From contig CAYOUJ010000028.1 in the NCBI GenBank assembly GCA_964407165.1, forward strand, positions 1-33,231: a stretch of 33,231 nt of DNA. Reading direction: 5' to 3'. The notes beneath the pieces are model-generated. The model saw nothing but the letters and a program-made list of their open reading frames with translations. It did no database searches and had not been told where the DNA came from. Source of the stretch: CAZPKH01 sp964407165 (GTDB taxonomy: Bacteria; Bacteroidota; Bacteroidia; Bacteroidales; Muribaculaceae). How positions within the stretch are numbered: position 1 is the first letter of the stretch; every line of letters begins with the position of its first letter. This document shows positions 24,806 to 32,515 of the stretch, piece by piece. The position numbers and the translations under genes are program-made.

Positions 24806-24980
24806 AAGGGGAGTTCTAAAAATTCCCGTAATTATTACTCTTTGCTGTCTTTCGGCCATTTTTTGGCCCAAAACATCGGTTCGTTCAGTTACGTAGCTCG
24901 CTACGCGCCTTCACTCACCGCCGTTTTGTTCCCAAAAACTGTCACGAAATACAGCAAAGGCAATTTTTAGAACTCCCCTT
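24806..24980. repeat. 175-bp MITE-like element with 19-bp inverted ends
   Basis: Terminal repeats AAGGGGAGTTCTAAAAATT and AATTTTTAGAACTCCCCTT pair perfectly. Inside, TTTGCTGT pairs with ACAGCAAA and TTTTTGG-CCCAAAAC with its near-complement, and the centre holds TACGTAGCTCGCTACG. It carries no gene. TA flanks both ends and may be the target site. It ends 15 nt before the coiled-coil start codon, so it occupies that gene's leader. Confidence 0.8.
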
Positions 24981-24990
24981 AGAGTATGGG

Positions 24991-24998
24991 CAAAGTTA
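24991..24998 (-). promoter_or_regulatory. Promoter box for the coiled-coil/S9/miaA operon
   Basis: TAACTTTG on the minus strand, 10 nt outside the MITE-like element. Transcription would begin close to the element's edge, so the whole element would be in the mRNA leader. The -33 part is weak. Confidence 0.5.
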
Positions 24999-25077
24999 AA
25001 CAAAATAACTCAAACACACACGGATATGCCTTAAAATTTCCCAAAATGTTAATAACTTGTTCCACGGGTGTTGCACG

Positions 25078-25212
25078 GGAACACGAATTTATAGAATTTA
25101 ACGAATTAAAAATTCAAGTTTCGCAAGTTGTGGCTGCGCCACAAGCATTTGCTAACATGCGAACCATGAATTAAAAACAATTAAATTTTAAATTCGATAA
25201 ATTCGTGTTTCC
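25078..25212. repeat. 135-bp palindromic element, includes hairpin repeat copy 2
   Basis: Ends GGAACACGAATTTAT and ATAAATTCGTGTTTCC are inverted repeats extended by GAATTTAA and TTAAATTC. The middle (25112-25144) is the reverse complement of the repeat at 163-196. It contains no gene and lies downstream of the PEP/pyruvate-binding gene. Apart from this element and the promoter box, I see nothing in the 444-nt gap between 24791 and 25234. Confidence 0.6.
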
Positions 25213-25234
25213 AAGCCACATAAGTAGCTCGTAG

Positions 25235-28195
25235 TTACGGCTTGAGCACCACGCCGCGGCTCTGGCGACCGTTGATGCCGATGGTAAGCGGCTCGGCGAA
25301 GCGCACCACACGCACTCCCTCGGTCTCATAGTCTGCGGGCTGTGCGTTGAGATAGTCGATGTCATACCACCCGTCGGCCGCCGGTGTGTCGATGGTGAAG
25401 TAGCCGACGCCGAAGGAGGTGAGGTTCTGGAAGAAGTGGGAACCCTGGCTCGGCTCGATGCGGTAGCCGCCGATGCTGCTCTCCACTATCAGCCGAGCGG
25501 CGGATATGTCGGCCCACTTGACGGGTACGCCGAGGGCCGGATCTGATGAGCCCCAGCGTCCCGGGCCGATGAGTATGTACCCCTCGCCGCGCTCGGCAAA
25601 CTGCTTGTTGAGGGCGCTGATCTCGCGGGCCACGGCGGGGTTGTTGGTCGAGGAGAAAGTCTCGGGGCGCACGTATACTATGGTCTTGACATCCTCGATG
25701 TTGCCGTGGCCGAGGGCGGTGTTGCTGCGGAGTATCAGGCCGGCGTCGGGGGTGTCGAGCAGATGGTCCTGCACCATCGCCTTCTGGTCGACGATGGGGC
25801 GTATCTGCAGCCAGTAGATCTTCCCCTTCTGGCCCTCCTTGGGCGCCGGGTCGACGATGCCGGCAAACTCAATCTCCACGGGCCGGCTCATGGCGCGCTG
25901 GCCCTGCGTGAGCATGAAGTCTACGGCCTCGGCAAGCGGGAAGGTGTCCTGCTTGAGCATGTTGTTGAAGGTGACCACGCGACGCCCCTGACCGAAGTCG
26001 TTGTCGCGCATGCGCCCCTCGCGGAAATCGTAGGTGCTCACCATCTGCCGCAGCGGCCCGCGGCTGGCATAGTCCTGCAAGTTGAGGCGGACAATGTTGA
26101 AACCGTCGTCGACGGTGAAATCTTCGTCGGCGCTGCGCATGTCGAGGGCGTCAAACTGCGTCTGCGTGTCACGCAGAGCCAATGACATTTCCGAGGTCTG
26201 GAGCACGTGCTTCGGCCGCTTGGGGCAGAAGCGCAGCGCCCGGCCGCCGTCGACTATGTAACGCCCCAGGCCAACAGCCACTTGCGCCACGCCGTCCTCG
26301 GTGGTCTCGCCGTCGATGGGGTAATAGTTGAGAGAGCGACCGACGCCGGAGAATGAGGGAAAATAGACGCCGTCAAACTCGTTGCCAACCACCTCCTGGA
26401 TGATCACGGCCATCTTCTCCTGGTCGATAACGTTGGAAGTGGCTGTCATGTAGGCCTTCGAGGCGGCGAAGAAGACAGAGGCATAGACGCTCTTGATGGC
26501 TTTGCCGAGCAGCTCGAGCATCTTGTACTTGTCGGCCAGCTTGGGTATCATGTAAGTCGAGTAGATACCGGCAAAGGGCTGGTAATGAGAATCCTCGAGC
26601 AACGAGGAGGAACGTATGGCCAGCGGGCGGTCGACCACCTCAAACAGGGCGAAGAAGTCCTCGATGAGATTCTCGGGCAACCGCGCGTGGAGAAACCGGC
26701 GCAGGATCTCCTCGTCGGGGGCGTCGCTCAGGGCCAGCGGATAGAGGTCGTTGGTGGCCATGAACTCGTCGAAGACGTCGGTGCAGAGCACCACTGAGCG
26801 GGGTATCGAGATGGTCACCCCGTCGAAGTTGTCACACTCGGGATGCTTCTTGATGATGGAGTCAATGAACGCCAGGCCGCGGCCCTTGCCGCCAAGCGAC
26901 CCCTGGCCGATGCGGGCAAAGTTGCTGTACCAGTCGAAGCGGTCGCGCTCAAACACAGCCACCACGCCACGGTTTTTCATCTTTCGGTACTTGACTATCA
27001 AGTCGAAAAAGAGTTGGCGGACAGCCGGCGCCTCGTCCATGCTCACGAAGCGGTGCTCCTTGACGATGTCGGCGATGGGAAACATGGCGCGCGAGTAGAG
27101 CCAGCGGCTGAGGTCGTTGCGGTTGGCGTGGTAAAAGAGCGAGTCGGTGGGCACCTTGAAGATGCTGTACTGCAGGTCGCGCAGCGACTTGATGCGCATG
27201 ATCTCCTCACCCGTGACGGGGTTGGTGAACACGAAGTCGCCGAAGCCGAAATATTTCGAGATGGCCTTGCCCAGGTCCACCGGCAGCTTCTTGGAGTTCT
27301 TGTCGATGAATATGCCGCTGAAAGCCTGCACCTTGGACGCGTTCTCCGGCTCTGACGACTCGATAATGATGGGCACGTACGGGTCGCGGCCTCGCAGGTG
27401 GTAGGCGAGACGGATGCCCGCCTGCGAGTCCTTGCGACCCCCGCGGTTGAACGACACGTCGCTGATGACGCCCAACACATTGTTGCCAAACTTGTTATAC
27501 AGCTCTATCGCCTCCTCGTAGTCGCGGGCGAGCATCACCTTGGGGCGCCCGCGCATGCGCAGCATCTGCTCGTGCTCGTTGAGCGCCTCCGTCGAAAATT
27601 CACGGCTCTGCTTGAGCAGGAACTTGTAGATGTGCGGCAGCACGGAGGAGTAGAAGCGCACGGAGTCCTCCACCAGCAGTATCATCTGCACACCCACCCG
27701 GTTGATGTCGACCTCGGCGTTCATCTTGTCTTCGAGCAACTTGATGATGGCCAGCAGCAGGTCGACGTTGCCAAGCCAGCTGAACACATAGTCGATGCCG
27801 CTAAAATCCTCGTTGGCAAGGCGTCGCGACACCTCGCGGCTGAACGGTGTGAGCACCACTATGGGTATGCCCGCATGGGCGTCGCGTATGCGGCGGGCAC
27901 CGTCGAAAGTCTCGCTGATATCCACGCCGGGCATCATGATCACCAGGTCGAAGTGCTTCTGCTCCATCAGATCGAGGGCGCGCCGCGTGTCGGTCACGCG
28001 GGCCACACGCGGCGGCGATGACAGGTTGAGCGACACATATTCAAAGTATAGCTGCTCCTCCACGCGGCCGTCCTCCTCCATCATGAAGGCGTCGTAGGGC
28101 GACGCCACTAGCAGCACGTTGAATATTCGGCGCTGCATAAGGTCCTGGAAGGCAGTGTCTTTAAGGTATAGCTGGCTTAAGGGGTTCTCGTTCAT
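25235..28195 (-). CDS. PEP/pyruvate-binding (PPDK N-terminal) protein with two receiver-like domains
   Basis: 986 residues. Residues about 25-155 (NVLLVASPYDAFMMEEDGRV, FDLVIMMPGVDISETFDGAR, IPIVVLTPF) and about 165-315 (QMILLVEDSVRFYSSVLPHI, VLGVISDVSFNRGG, VPIIIESSE) look like two response-regulator receiver folds. From about residue 430 an ATP-grasp domain of the PEP synthase/PPDK kind begins (ARIGQGSLGGKGRGLAFIDS, later PLAIRSSSLLEDSHYQPFAG). The end (YILIGPGRWGSSDPALGVPV) is typical of the Bacteroidales family. The phosphohistidine swivel motif (GGxTSHA) and the PEP-forming C-terminal domain are absent, so it is not a plain PEP synthase; signal-linked phosphotransfer is inferred. Its TAACTTTG box at 28222-28215 is divergent from efp. 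Confidence 0.85.
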   Translation of the reverse strand: MNENPLSQLYLKDTAFQDLMQRRIFNVLLVASPYDAFMMEEDGRVEEQLYFEYVSLNLSSPPRVARVTDTRRALDLMEQKHFDLVIMMPGVDISETFDGARRIRDAHAGIPIVVLTPFSREVSRRLANEDFSGIDYVFSWLGNVDLLLAIIKLLEDKMNAEVDINRVGVQMILLVEDSVRFYSSVLPHIYKFLLKQSREFSTEALNEHEQMLRMRGRPKVMLARDYEEAIELYNKFGNNVLGVISDVSFNRGGRKDSQAGIRLAYHLRGRDPYVPIIIESSEPENASKVQAFSGIFIDKNSKKLPVDLGKAISKYFGFGDFVFTNPVTGEEIMRIKSLRDLQYSIFKVPTDSLFYHANRNDLSRWLYSRAMFPIADIVKEHRFVSMDEAPAVRQLFFDLIVKYRKMKNRGVVAVFERDRFDWYSNFARIGQGSLGGKGRGLAFIDSIIKKHPECDNFDGVTISIPRSVVLCTDVFDEFMATNDLYPLALSDAPDEEILRRFLHARLPENLIEDFFALFEVVDRPLAIRSSSLLEDSHYQPFAGIYSTYMIPKLADKYKMLELLGKAIKSVYASVFFAASKAYMTATSNVIDQEKMAVIIQEVVGNEFDGVYFPSFSGVGRSLNYYPIDGETTEDGVAQVAVGLGRYIVDGGRALRFCPKRPKHVLQTSEMSLALRDTQTQFDALDMRSADEDFTVDDGFNIVRLNLQDYASRGPLRQMVSTYDFREGRMRDNDFGQGRRVVTFNNMLKQDTFPLAEAVDFMLTQGQRAMSRPVEIEFAGIVDPAPKEGQKGKIYWLQIRPIVDQKAMVQDHLLDTPDAGLILRSNTALGHGNIEDVKTIVYVRPETFSSTNNPAVAREISALNKQFAERGEGYILIGPGRWGSSDPALGVPVKWADISAARLIVESSIGGYRIEPSQGSHFFQNLTSFGVGYFTIDTPAADGWYDIDYLNAQPADYETEGVRVVRFAEPLTIGINGRQSRGVVLKP

Positions 28196-28214
28196 GACTG
28201 TGGCTTGTTGGGGG

Positions 28215-28222
28215 CAAAGTTA
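28215..28222 (-). promoter_or_regulatory. Promoter box of the PEP/pyruvate-binding gene
   Basis: TAACTTTG on the minus strand, 20 nt before ATG 28195. The -33 part is not clear. Confidence 0.6.
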
Positions 28223-28264
28223 CACAAAAACGGCCGATAATTTTTCAAATTCCCTAAAGTTTTG

Positions 28265-28272
28265 TAACTTTG
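28265..28272 (+). promoter_or_regulatory. efp promoter box
   Basis: TAACTTTG on the plus strand, 56 nt before the efp start, divergent from the box at 28215-28222. Upstream is T-rich with only a partial -33 element. Confidence 0.6.
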
Positions 28273-28327
28273 CACTCTCCAATGACGCATTACAAACAAA
28301 GAAAACAATAAAATATCCCTACACGTT

Positions 28328-28894
28328 ATGATGAACGCCCAAGACATCAAAAACGGAACCTGCATCCGTCTCGACGGCCAGCTCTACTTCTGCGTGGAGT
28401 TTCTGCACGTAAAGCCCGGCAAGGGCAACACTTTCATGCGCACCAAGCTCAAGAACGTGGTCGACGGCCGCGTGATCGAGCGCCGCTTCAACATCGGCGA
28501 GAAGCTTGAAGACGTGCGCGTCGAGCGTCGTCCTTACCAGTACCTCTACACCGAGGGCGACGACGACATCTTCATGAACAACGAGACCTACGACCAGGTG
28601 CCCATCTCCAAGGAGCTCGTCACCGGCGCCGCCTTCATGAAGGAGGGCGACACCGTCGAGGTCGTCTCCGACGCCTCCACCGACACCGTGCTCTACGCCG
28701 AGATGCCCATCAAGACCGTCCTCAAGATCACCTACACCGAGCCCGGCATCAAGGGCGACACCGCCACCAACACCCTCAAGCCCGCGACGGTAGAGACCGG
28801 TGCAACCGTCCGCGTGCCCCTGTTCGTCAACGAGGGCGACAGCATCGAGATCGACACCCGCGACGGCTCTTACCTTTCCCGCGTAAAAGCCTGA
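28328..28894 (+). CDS. efp: Elongation factor P
   Basis: 188 residues, the standard length. EF-P binds between the ribosomal P and E sites and rescues ribosomes stalled at consecutive prolines. The N-terminal KOW-like domain has the loop HVKPGKGNTFMRTKLKN with the tip Lys32, the residue that is modified in many species; no epmA or epmB gene is nearby. Two OB domains follow (NETYDQVPISKELV, then the C-terminal VETGATVRVPLFVNEGDSIE, ending DTRDGSYLSRVKA). ATG 28328 or the next ATG at 28331 may be used. It stands alone, between the divergent promoter and a perfect hairpin terminator. Confidence 0.97.
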   Translation: MMNAQDIKNGTCIRLDGQLYFCVEFLHVKPGKGNTFMRTKLKNVVDGRVIERRFNIGEKLEDVRVERRPYQYLYTEGDDDIFMNNETYDQVPISKELVTGAAFMKEGDTVEVVSDASTDTVLYAEMPIKTVLKITYTEPGIKGDTATNTLKPATVETGATVRVPLFVNEGDSIEIDTRDGSYLSRVKA

Positions 28895-28920
28895 CGTCCA
28901 CAGTTTACACACAGAAACTG

Positions 28921-28964
28921 CAGAAACAACAGAAACTTGCTTTTAGTGAGTTTCTGTTGTTTCT
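28921..28964. terminator. Bidirectional terminator between efp and cinA
   Basis: AGAAACAACAGAAAC (28922-28936) and GTTTCTGTTGTTTCT (28950-28964) pair perfectly over 15 bp, with TTTTAG in the loop. It lies between two convergent genes. Confidence 0.75.
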
Positions 28965-28992
28965 ATTGTTCCTGTTGGAGGGAAAAACCGCC

Positions 28993-30213
28993 TCAGAGGG
29001 TGCGCAATGCGTTGATCAAGGCGATGTTGGTGGCGTGGTTGATGACGCGCTGGCGGTTGCCGGCGAAGTGATAGGTGTCAGAACGCATGCCTTGTGGGCC
29101 GACGGCGGCGATGCAGACGGTGCCTACGGGCTTTTCAGGCGTGCCACCCGTGGGGCCGGCGATACCGCTGGTGGCCACGGCCACGTCGGCACGGCACACA
29201 CGCCGCGCGCCCTCGGCCATCTGCTCGACAACCGGTATGCTGACAGCGCCAAACTCACTTAAAACCTCACATTTGACACCTAACACATTAACCTTCACCT
29301 CGTTGGTGTAGGAGACCACACCGCCCTGCATGGCGGCGGAGCTGCCCGGCACAAGTGTTATCTCATGGGCAATGTTGCCGCCGGTGCAGCTCTCGGCGGT
29401 GGCCACTGTAAGGACACGCGCCTCCAACCGCTTGAGCAGAAGCGCGGCAAGCGACAGGTCTTCGCGGCCTATCACATGCTCGCCGAGAATGCCGGCGATA
29501 AGGTCAGCCCACGCGTCGCTGTCGGGGCAGCCGGTGCCGTCGAGGCGCAGTTTCACATACCCCTGCGAGGGGAGATAGGCCAAGTGCAGCCCCTCGGGCA
29601 GCGCGTCCTCTATCGGGCGCAGTTGCTCGGCAATGGCGCTCTCGCTCAGGTCGGCGACCAGGAGGTAGCGGTGCTCGATGCTCTGCTTCACGCCGAAGCG
29701 CTCCTGCAAGCGCGGAAGCACCTCCTCCACAAACATTTGCTCCGTCTCAAAAGGCACGCCCGGCATGGCCACGAGCACCACCCCGTCGCGCTCAAACCAC
29801 ATCAGCGGCGCCGTCCCGACACGATTCTGTATCACCTTGCACTCCTCCGGCACCATCGCCTGCGAGAGCGTCAGGGCGTTCATCTTGCGCCCGCGACGAG
29901 CCATCACCTCCTTGACGTTGGCATAGACCTCGGGGTTGAACATCAACCCGCCACCGTAACACTCGCACAGCGCCTGCTTGGTGATGTCGTCGCGCGTGGG
30001 GCCGAGGCCGCCCGTGGTGAGTATGATGTCGGCCGTCTCGCGGCCGCGCATGATGGCGTCGACTATGGCTTCGAAGTCGTCGGGCACGGTCTCCACGTGC
30101 ACCACCGGCCACGACAGCGGCTCGAGCTGGCGCTCAAGAAACGCGGAGTTTGTGTCGGCGACGCGCCCGAGCAATATCTCGTCGCCGATGACTATTATAG
30201 CAACCTTCGGCAT
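28993..30213 (-). CDS. cinA: CinA-like competence/damage-inducible protein
   Basis: 406 residues from ATG 30213 (MPKVAIIVIGDEILLGRVAD). The N-terminal COG1058 domain, related to molybdopterin-binding MogA/MoaB, has ILTTGGLGPTRDDITKQALC near residue 65. The C-terminal CinA domain, about residues 250-405, has VATAESCTGGNIAHEITLVP, QGGVVSYTNEVKVNVLGV and SGIAGPTGGTPEKPVGTVCI, the nicotinamide-nucleotide deamidase type active site with Ser-Cys-Thr-Gly-Gly. Two-domain proteins of this kind usually act in NAD by-product recycling (ADP-ribose pyrophosphatase and NMN deamidase); the competence name is historical. It follows the YajL-like gene by 90 nt, separated by a perfect palindrome. Confidence 0.95.
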   Translation of the reverse strand: MPKVAIIVIGDEILLGRVADTNSAFLERQLEPLSWPVVHVETVPDDFEAIVDAIMRGRETADIILTTGGLGPTRDDITKQALCECYGGGLMFNPEVYANVKEVMARRGRKMNALTLSQAMVPEECKVIQNRVGTAPLMWFERDGVVLVAMPGVPFETEQMFVEEVLPRLQERFGVKQSIEHRYLLVADLSESAIAEQLRPIEDALPEGLHLAYLPSQGYVKLRLDGTGCPDSDAWADLIAGILGEHVIGREDLSLAALLLKRLEARVLTVATAESCTGGNIAHEITLVPGSSAAMQGGVVSYTNEVKVNVLGVKCEVLSEFGAVSIPVVEQMAEGARRVCRADVAVATSGIAGPTGGTPEKPVGTVCIAAVGPQGMRSDTYHFAGNRQRVINHATNIALINALRTL

Positions 30214-30231
30214 AATCAAAAATTTGCAACG

Positions 30232-30271
30232 TGGTCTTTAACCGGTTAACCGGTTAACCGGTTAAAGACCA
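30232..30271. repeat. Perfect 40-bp palindrome (TTAACCGG units)
   Basis: Starts TGGTCTTTAACCGG and ends CCGGTTAAAGACCA with TTAACCGGTTAACCGG between, an exact self-complement over 40 bp. It lies 18 nt upstream of the cinA start. Next to it (30281-30304) TTATAAG-type units repeat with period 8. It may be a terminator after the YajL-like gene or an operator. Confidence 0.8.
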
Positions 30272-30303
30272 CCCCTTGCCACTTATAAGTTATAAGTTAT
30301 AAG

Positions 30304-30849
30304 TTAGACGAGCATTCCGTCAGCCACCTCCTTGGCCTTTGCCTGGCCGAGCGAGTTGGCGACGATGGCCAGGGCGAACGGCAGCGACGACGACGGGCCG
30401 TTGGCAGTGATGAGGTTGTCGAGGGCCACGACGCGCCGGTCTTTGTAGACGCCGTCGGTGACGCCCTTCTCGAAGCCGGGATAGCAGGTGTATTCGCACC
30501 CCTCGAGTATACCTAACGGGGCGAGCACCACGGCGGGGGAGGCGCAGATGGCGGCGACCTTGCCGTCGGCGCCGGCCTGCACGAGCAGGGCCTCTGTCAC
30601 CTTGGAGCAGGCGGCCAGGTTGGTGGCTCCCGGCATGCCGCCGGGGCATACCAGCCACTCGGCGCCAAACACGTCGACATCACCGACGTGCACGTCGGCC
30701 TCGACGGTCACGCCGTGGGCACCCGTCACGGCCTTTCCGGCGCCGGTGACGGCTATGGTTTTCACTTCCATGCCTGCGCGGCGCATGACATCGACTACAG
30801 TGAGGGCCTCCACCTCCTCAAATCCGGGGGCAAGATAGACATAGTTCAT
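30304..30849 (-). CDS. yajL: DJ-1/PfpI family protein, YajL-like
   Basis: 181 residues, the normal size. The N-terminus MNYVYLAPGFEEVEALTVVD holds the conserved Glu next to the active site (FEEVE, about residue 12), the middle has EWLVCPGGMPGATNLAACSK, and the nucleophile elbow is AAICASPAVVLAPLG with Cys near residue 103. The following AxPA context and the ITANGPSSSLPFALAIV segment match the DJ-1/ThiJ/YajL branch. Members protect proteins and other molecules from glyoxal damage or act as chaperones. It is the upstream gene to cinA. Its 5' side is occupied by heptamer repeats, and no TAnnTTTG box is visible. Confidence 0.9.
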   Translation of the reverse strand: MNYVYLAPGFEEVEALTVVDVMRRAGMEVKTIAVTGAGKAVTGAHGVTVEADVHVGDVDVFGAEWLVCPGGMPGATNLAACSKVTEALLVQAGADGKVAAICASPAVVLAPLGILEGCEYTCYPGFEKGVTDGVYKDRRVVALDNLITANGPSSSLPFALAIVANSLGQAKAKEVADGMLV

Positions 30850-30876
30850 AGTTTATAGTTTATAGTTTATAGTTTT

Positions 30877-30940
30877 CTGTTTGCTGTTCGCTGTTCGCTG
30901 TTCGCTGTTCGCTGTTCGCTGTTCGCTGTTCGCTGTTCGC
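30877..30940. repeat. Heptamer tandem repeat CTGTTCG, 8 perfect units plus one variant
   Basis: CTGTTTG at 30877-30883, then eight exact CTGTTCG units from 30884 to 30939. On the yajL side a second period-7 repeat (TAGTTTA, about 3 perfect units, 30850-30871) adjoins. Both lie between the divergent yajL-like and apbE genes, in the space where the yajL promoter must be. Confidence 0.85.
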
Positions 30941-30983
30941 TTTTTTCAAGTGCAATTATAGCAATTTTTCGCCAAATAATCAC

Positions 30984-30991
30984 TATCTTTG
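30984..30991 (+). promoter_or_regulatory. apbE promoter box
   Basis: TATCTTTG on the plus strand. Transcription would start near 30998, only about 9 nt before ATG 31007. This rules out the in-frame TTG at 30989, which lies inside the box. Confidence 0.65.
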
Positions 30992-31006
30992 GCAAAAATT
31001 CTCGCC

Positions 31007-32008
31007 ATGCGACACTATTTTATACTCGCCGCCGCTATCCTTGTGGCACTTAGCTCCTGCACCAACACCGACCGCGCCACCTACCGCAAAGCCCAAGGGC
31101 AGGTGTGGGGCACATACTATAACATTACCTACCGCGCCGACCGGCCCCTCGACGACTCCATCAAGGCCGTCATGGCCCAAGTCGACGCCTCGCTGTCGAT
31201 GTTCAACCCCTCCTCCACCGTCTCGCGCGTCAACCGCGGCGAAGACGTCGTGGTAGACTCTCTCTTCGTCACCGTCTTCAACACCGCCGCCGAGGTCTCG
31301 CGCCTCACCGGCGGCCGCTTCGACCCCACCGTCGGCACCGTGGTCAACCTCTGGGGCTTCGGCTACAAGGCCGGCGCAGAGGCGCCTACGCAGGAGCAGA
31401 TAGCCACCGCGCTGGCCACCGTCGGCATAGCCTCATGCCGCCTGCACGACGGCCGCGTAGTCAAGAAGGCGCAGAAGACGGAGTTTGACTTCTCAGCCAT
31501 CGCCAAGGGTTACGGCTGCGACCTGGTGGCATATATGCTCGAGCGCAACGGCTGCCACGACTACATGATAGAGATCGGCGGCGAGATGGCCCTCAAAGGC
31601 GTCAACTCGCGCGGCGAGAAGTGGCACGTGCAGATCGACGCGCCCGTCGAAGACCGCGGCGGCAGCCACGAGCAGGCAGCCGTCATCGAGGTGACCGACT
31701 GCGGCATAGCCACCTCCGGTAACTACCGTAACTATCGCGACACCCCCCGCGGCGAGCGCGTCAGCCACACCATCTCACCCTTGACCGGTCTGCCCGTGCG
31801 CACCGACCTCCTCTCCGTCACCGTCATCGCCCCCGACGCAATGTGGGCCGACGCCCTGGCCACCGCCTGCATGGTCTGCGGCCTCGACGACGCCCAAAAG
31901 CTCATCAACTCGCTCCCAGGCGTCGAGGCCCTCTTCATCTCCGCCGCCCCCGCCTCCTCCCCCACCCCATTCACCCTCACCCGCACCCCCGCCTTCCCCC
32001 TCCCCTAA
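31007..32008 (+). CDS. apbE: FAD:protein FMN transferase (lipoprotein form)
   Basis: 333 residues from ATG 31007. Signal peptide with lipobox Cys18 (AAAILVALSSCTNTDRA), so membrane-anchored on the periplasmic side. It attaches FMN from FAD to Thr of target proteins such as the NqrB, NqrC and RnfG subunits. Family marks: QVWGTYYNITYRADRPLDDS, DASLSMFNPSSTVSRVNRGE, TGGRFDPTVGTVVNLWGFGY, FDFSAIAKGYGCDLVAYMLE, YMIEIGGEMALKG, CGIATSGNYRNY, HTISPLTGLPV and the Mg/FAD-binding DAMWADALATACMVCGLDD. No nqr or rnf gene is in the window. The C-terminal tail is Pro/Thr-rich. Its leader is very short. Confidence 0.95.
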   Translation: MRHYFILAAAILVALSSCTNTDRATYRKAQGQVWGTYYNITYRADRPLDDSIKAVMAQVDASLSMFNPSSTVSRVNRGEDVVVDSLFVTVFNTAAEVSRLTGGRFDPTVGTVVNLWGFGYKAGAEAPTQEQIATALATVGIASCRLHDGRVVKKAQKTEFDFSAIAKGYGCDLVAYMLERNGCHDYMIEIGGEMALKGVNSRGEKWHVQIDAPVEDRGGSHEQAAVIEVTDCGIATSGNYRNYRDTPRGERVSHTISPLTGLPVRTDLLSVTVIAPDAMWADALATACMVCGLDDAQKLINSLPGVEALFISAAPASSPTPFTLTRTPAFPLP

Positions 32009-32019
32009 CCCACAACCGA

Positions 32020-32154
32020 TTAGGAGTCTTTATTATTGTTGAGTGCAGTTTGAATCGCTTTGCCCAGTTCCGTAAGATAATATCTTTGTTTTGAGCTGGT
32101 TGGTTTTTGGGGATTAGTCATCTCCACAAGTTTTAACTCTATAGCCGGCCGGAG
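32020..32154 (-). pseudogene. C-terminal remnant of a COG2865-type ATP-binding protein
   Basis: About 44 codons remain, LRPAIELKLVEMTNPQKPTS, SKQRYYLTELGKAIQTALNN and NKDS before the stop. This is the winged-helix end typical of divergent AAA_4 (AlbA_2/COG2865) ATP-binding proteins of Bacteroidetes (LxPxxExGLxEMTxPxKPxS-xQKYxLTxKG). Homology stops exactly at 32155, where the 280-bp palindromic element begins; the rest of the gene is not found on the other side. It is too short to be functional. Confidence 0.6.
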
Positions 32155-32434
32155 GTAACTATTCACCGAATACCAATATTTTAAAAATGCGCTCCAAAGG
32201 AGCGCGATGATGATAACCCCGGGCAAGCGGAGCGCAGCCCGGGGAATCGGAGAGGAGTCCTCGCGCCCCGGCACCCCAAAGGGGTGCGTTAATGATTGTT
32301 GAGCCAATCATCAGCGCACCCCTTTGGGGTGCATGGCTCAACGATTTTTCTTCACCCCCGGGCTGCGCTCCGCTTGCCCGGGGTTATCATCAAGTTGCTC
32401 CTTTGGAGCAAAATTATATTTGGTGAATAGTTAC
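32155..32434. repeat. 280-bp palindromic element, copy 2 (arms exchanged)
   Basis: Same length, ends and core as 18251-18530. The core between the inner arms is in the same orientation (CGGAGAGG lies left of the centre in both copies). The outer left arm here (CAATATTTTAAAAATGCGC type) matches the right arm of copy 1 in inverted sense, and the outer right arm here (TTGCTCCTTTGGAGCAAAAT) matches the left arm of copy 1. Confidence 0.8.
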
Positions 32435-32480
32435 TACAAACATTTCATCTACAAAAATAATCAATTTCTTTCAGGAGATT

Positions 32481-32510
32481 TTGTGGGGTGGGAGTAATTT
32501 TGTAACTTTG
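32481..32510 (+). promoter_or_regulatory. Promoter of structured RNA copy B
   Basis: TTG (32481-32483), exactly 19 nt, TAACTTTG (32503-32510), the same spacing as at copy A. Confidence 0.75.
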
Positions 32511-32515
32511 TGGCG

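Noticed and set aside
32020..32307. 95-codon minus-strand frame as an intact small gene
   Set aside because: The N-terminal part is palindromic-element sequence; only the last 44 codons resemble a protein, and these are a gene remnant.
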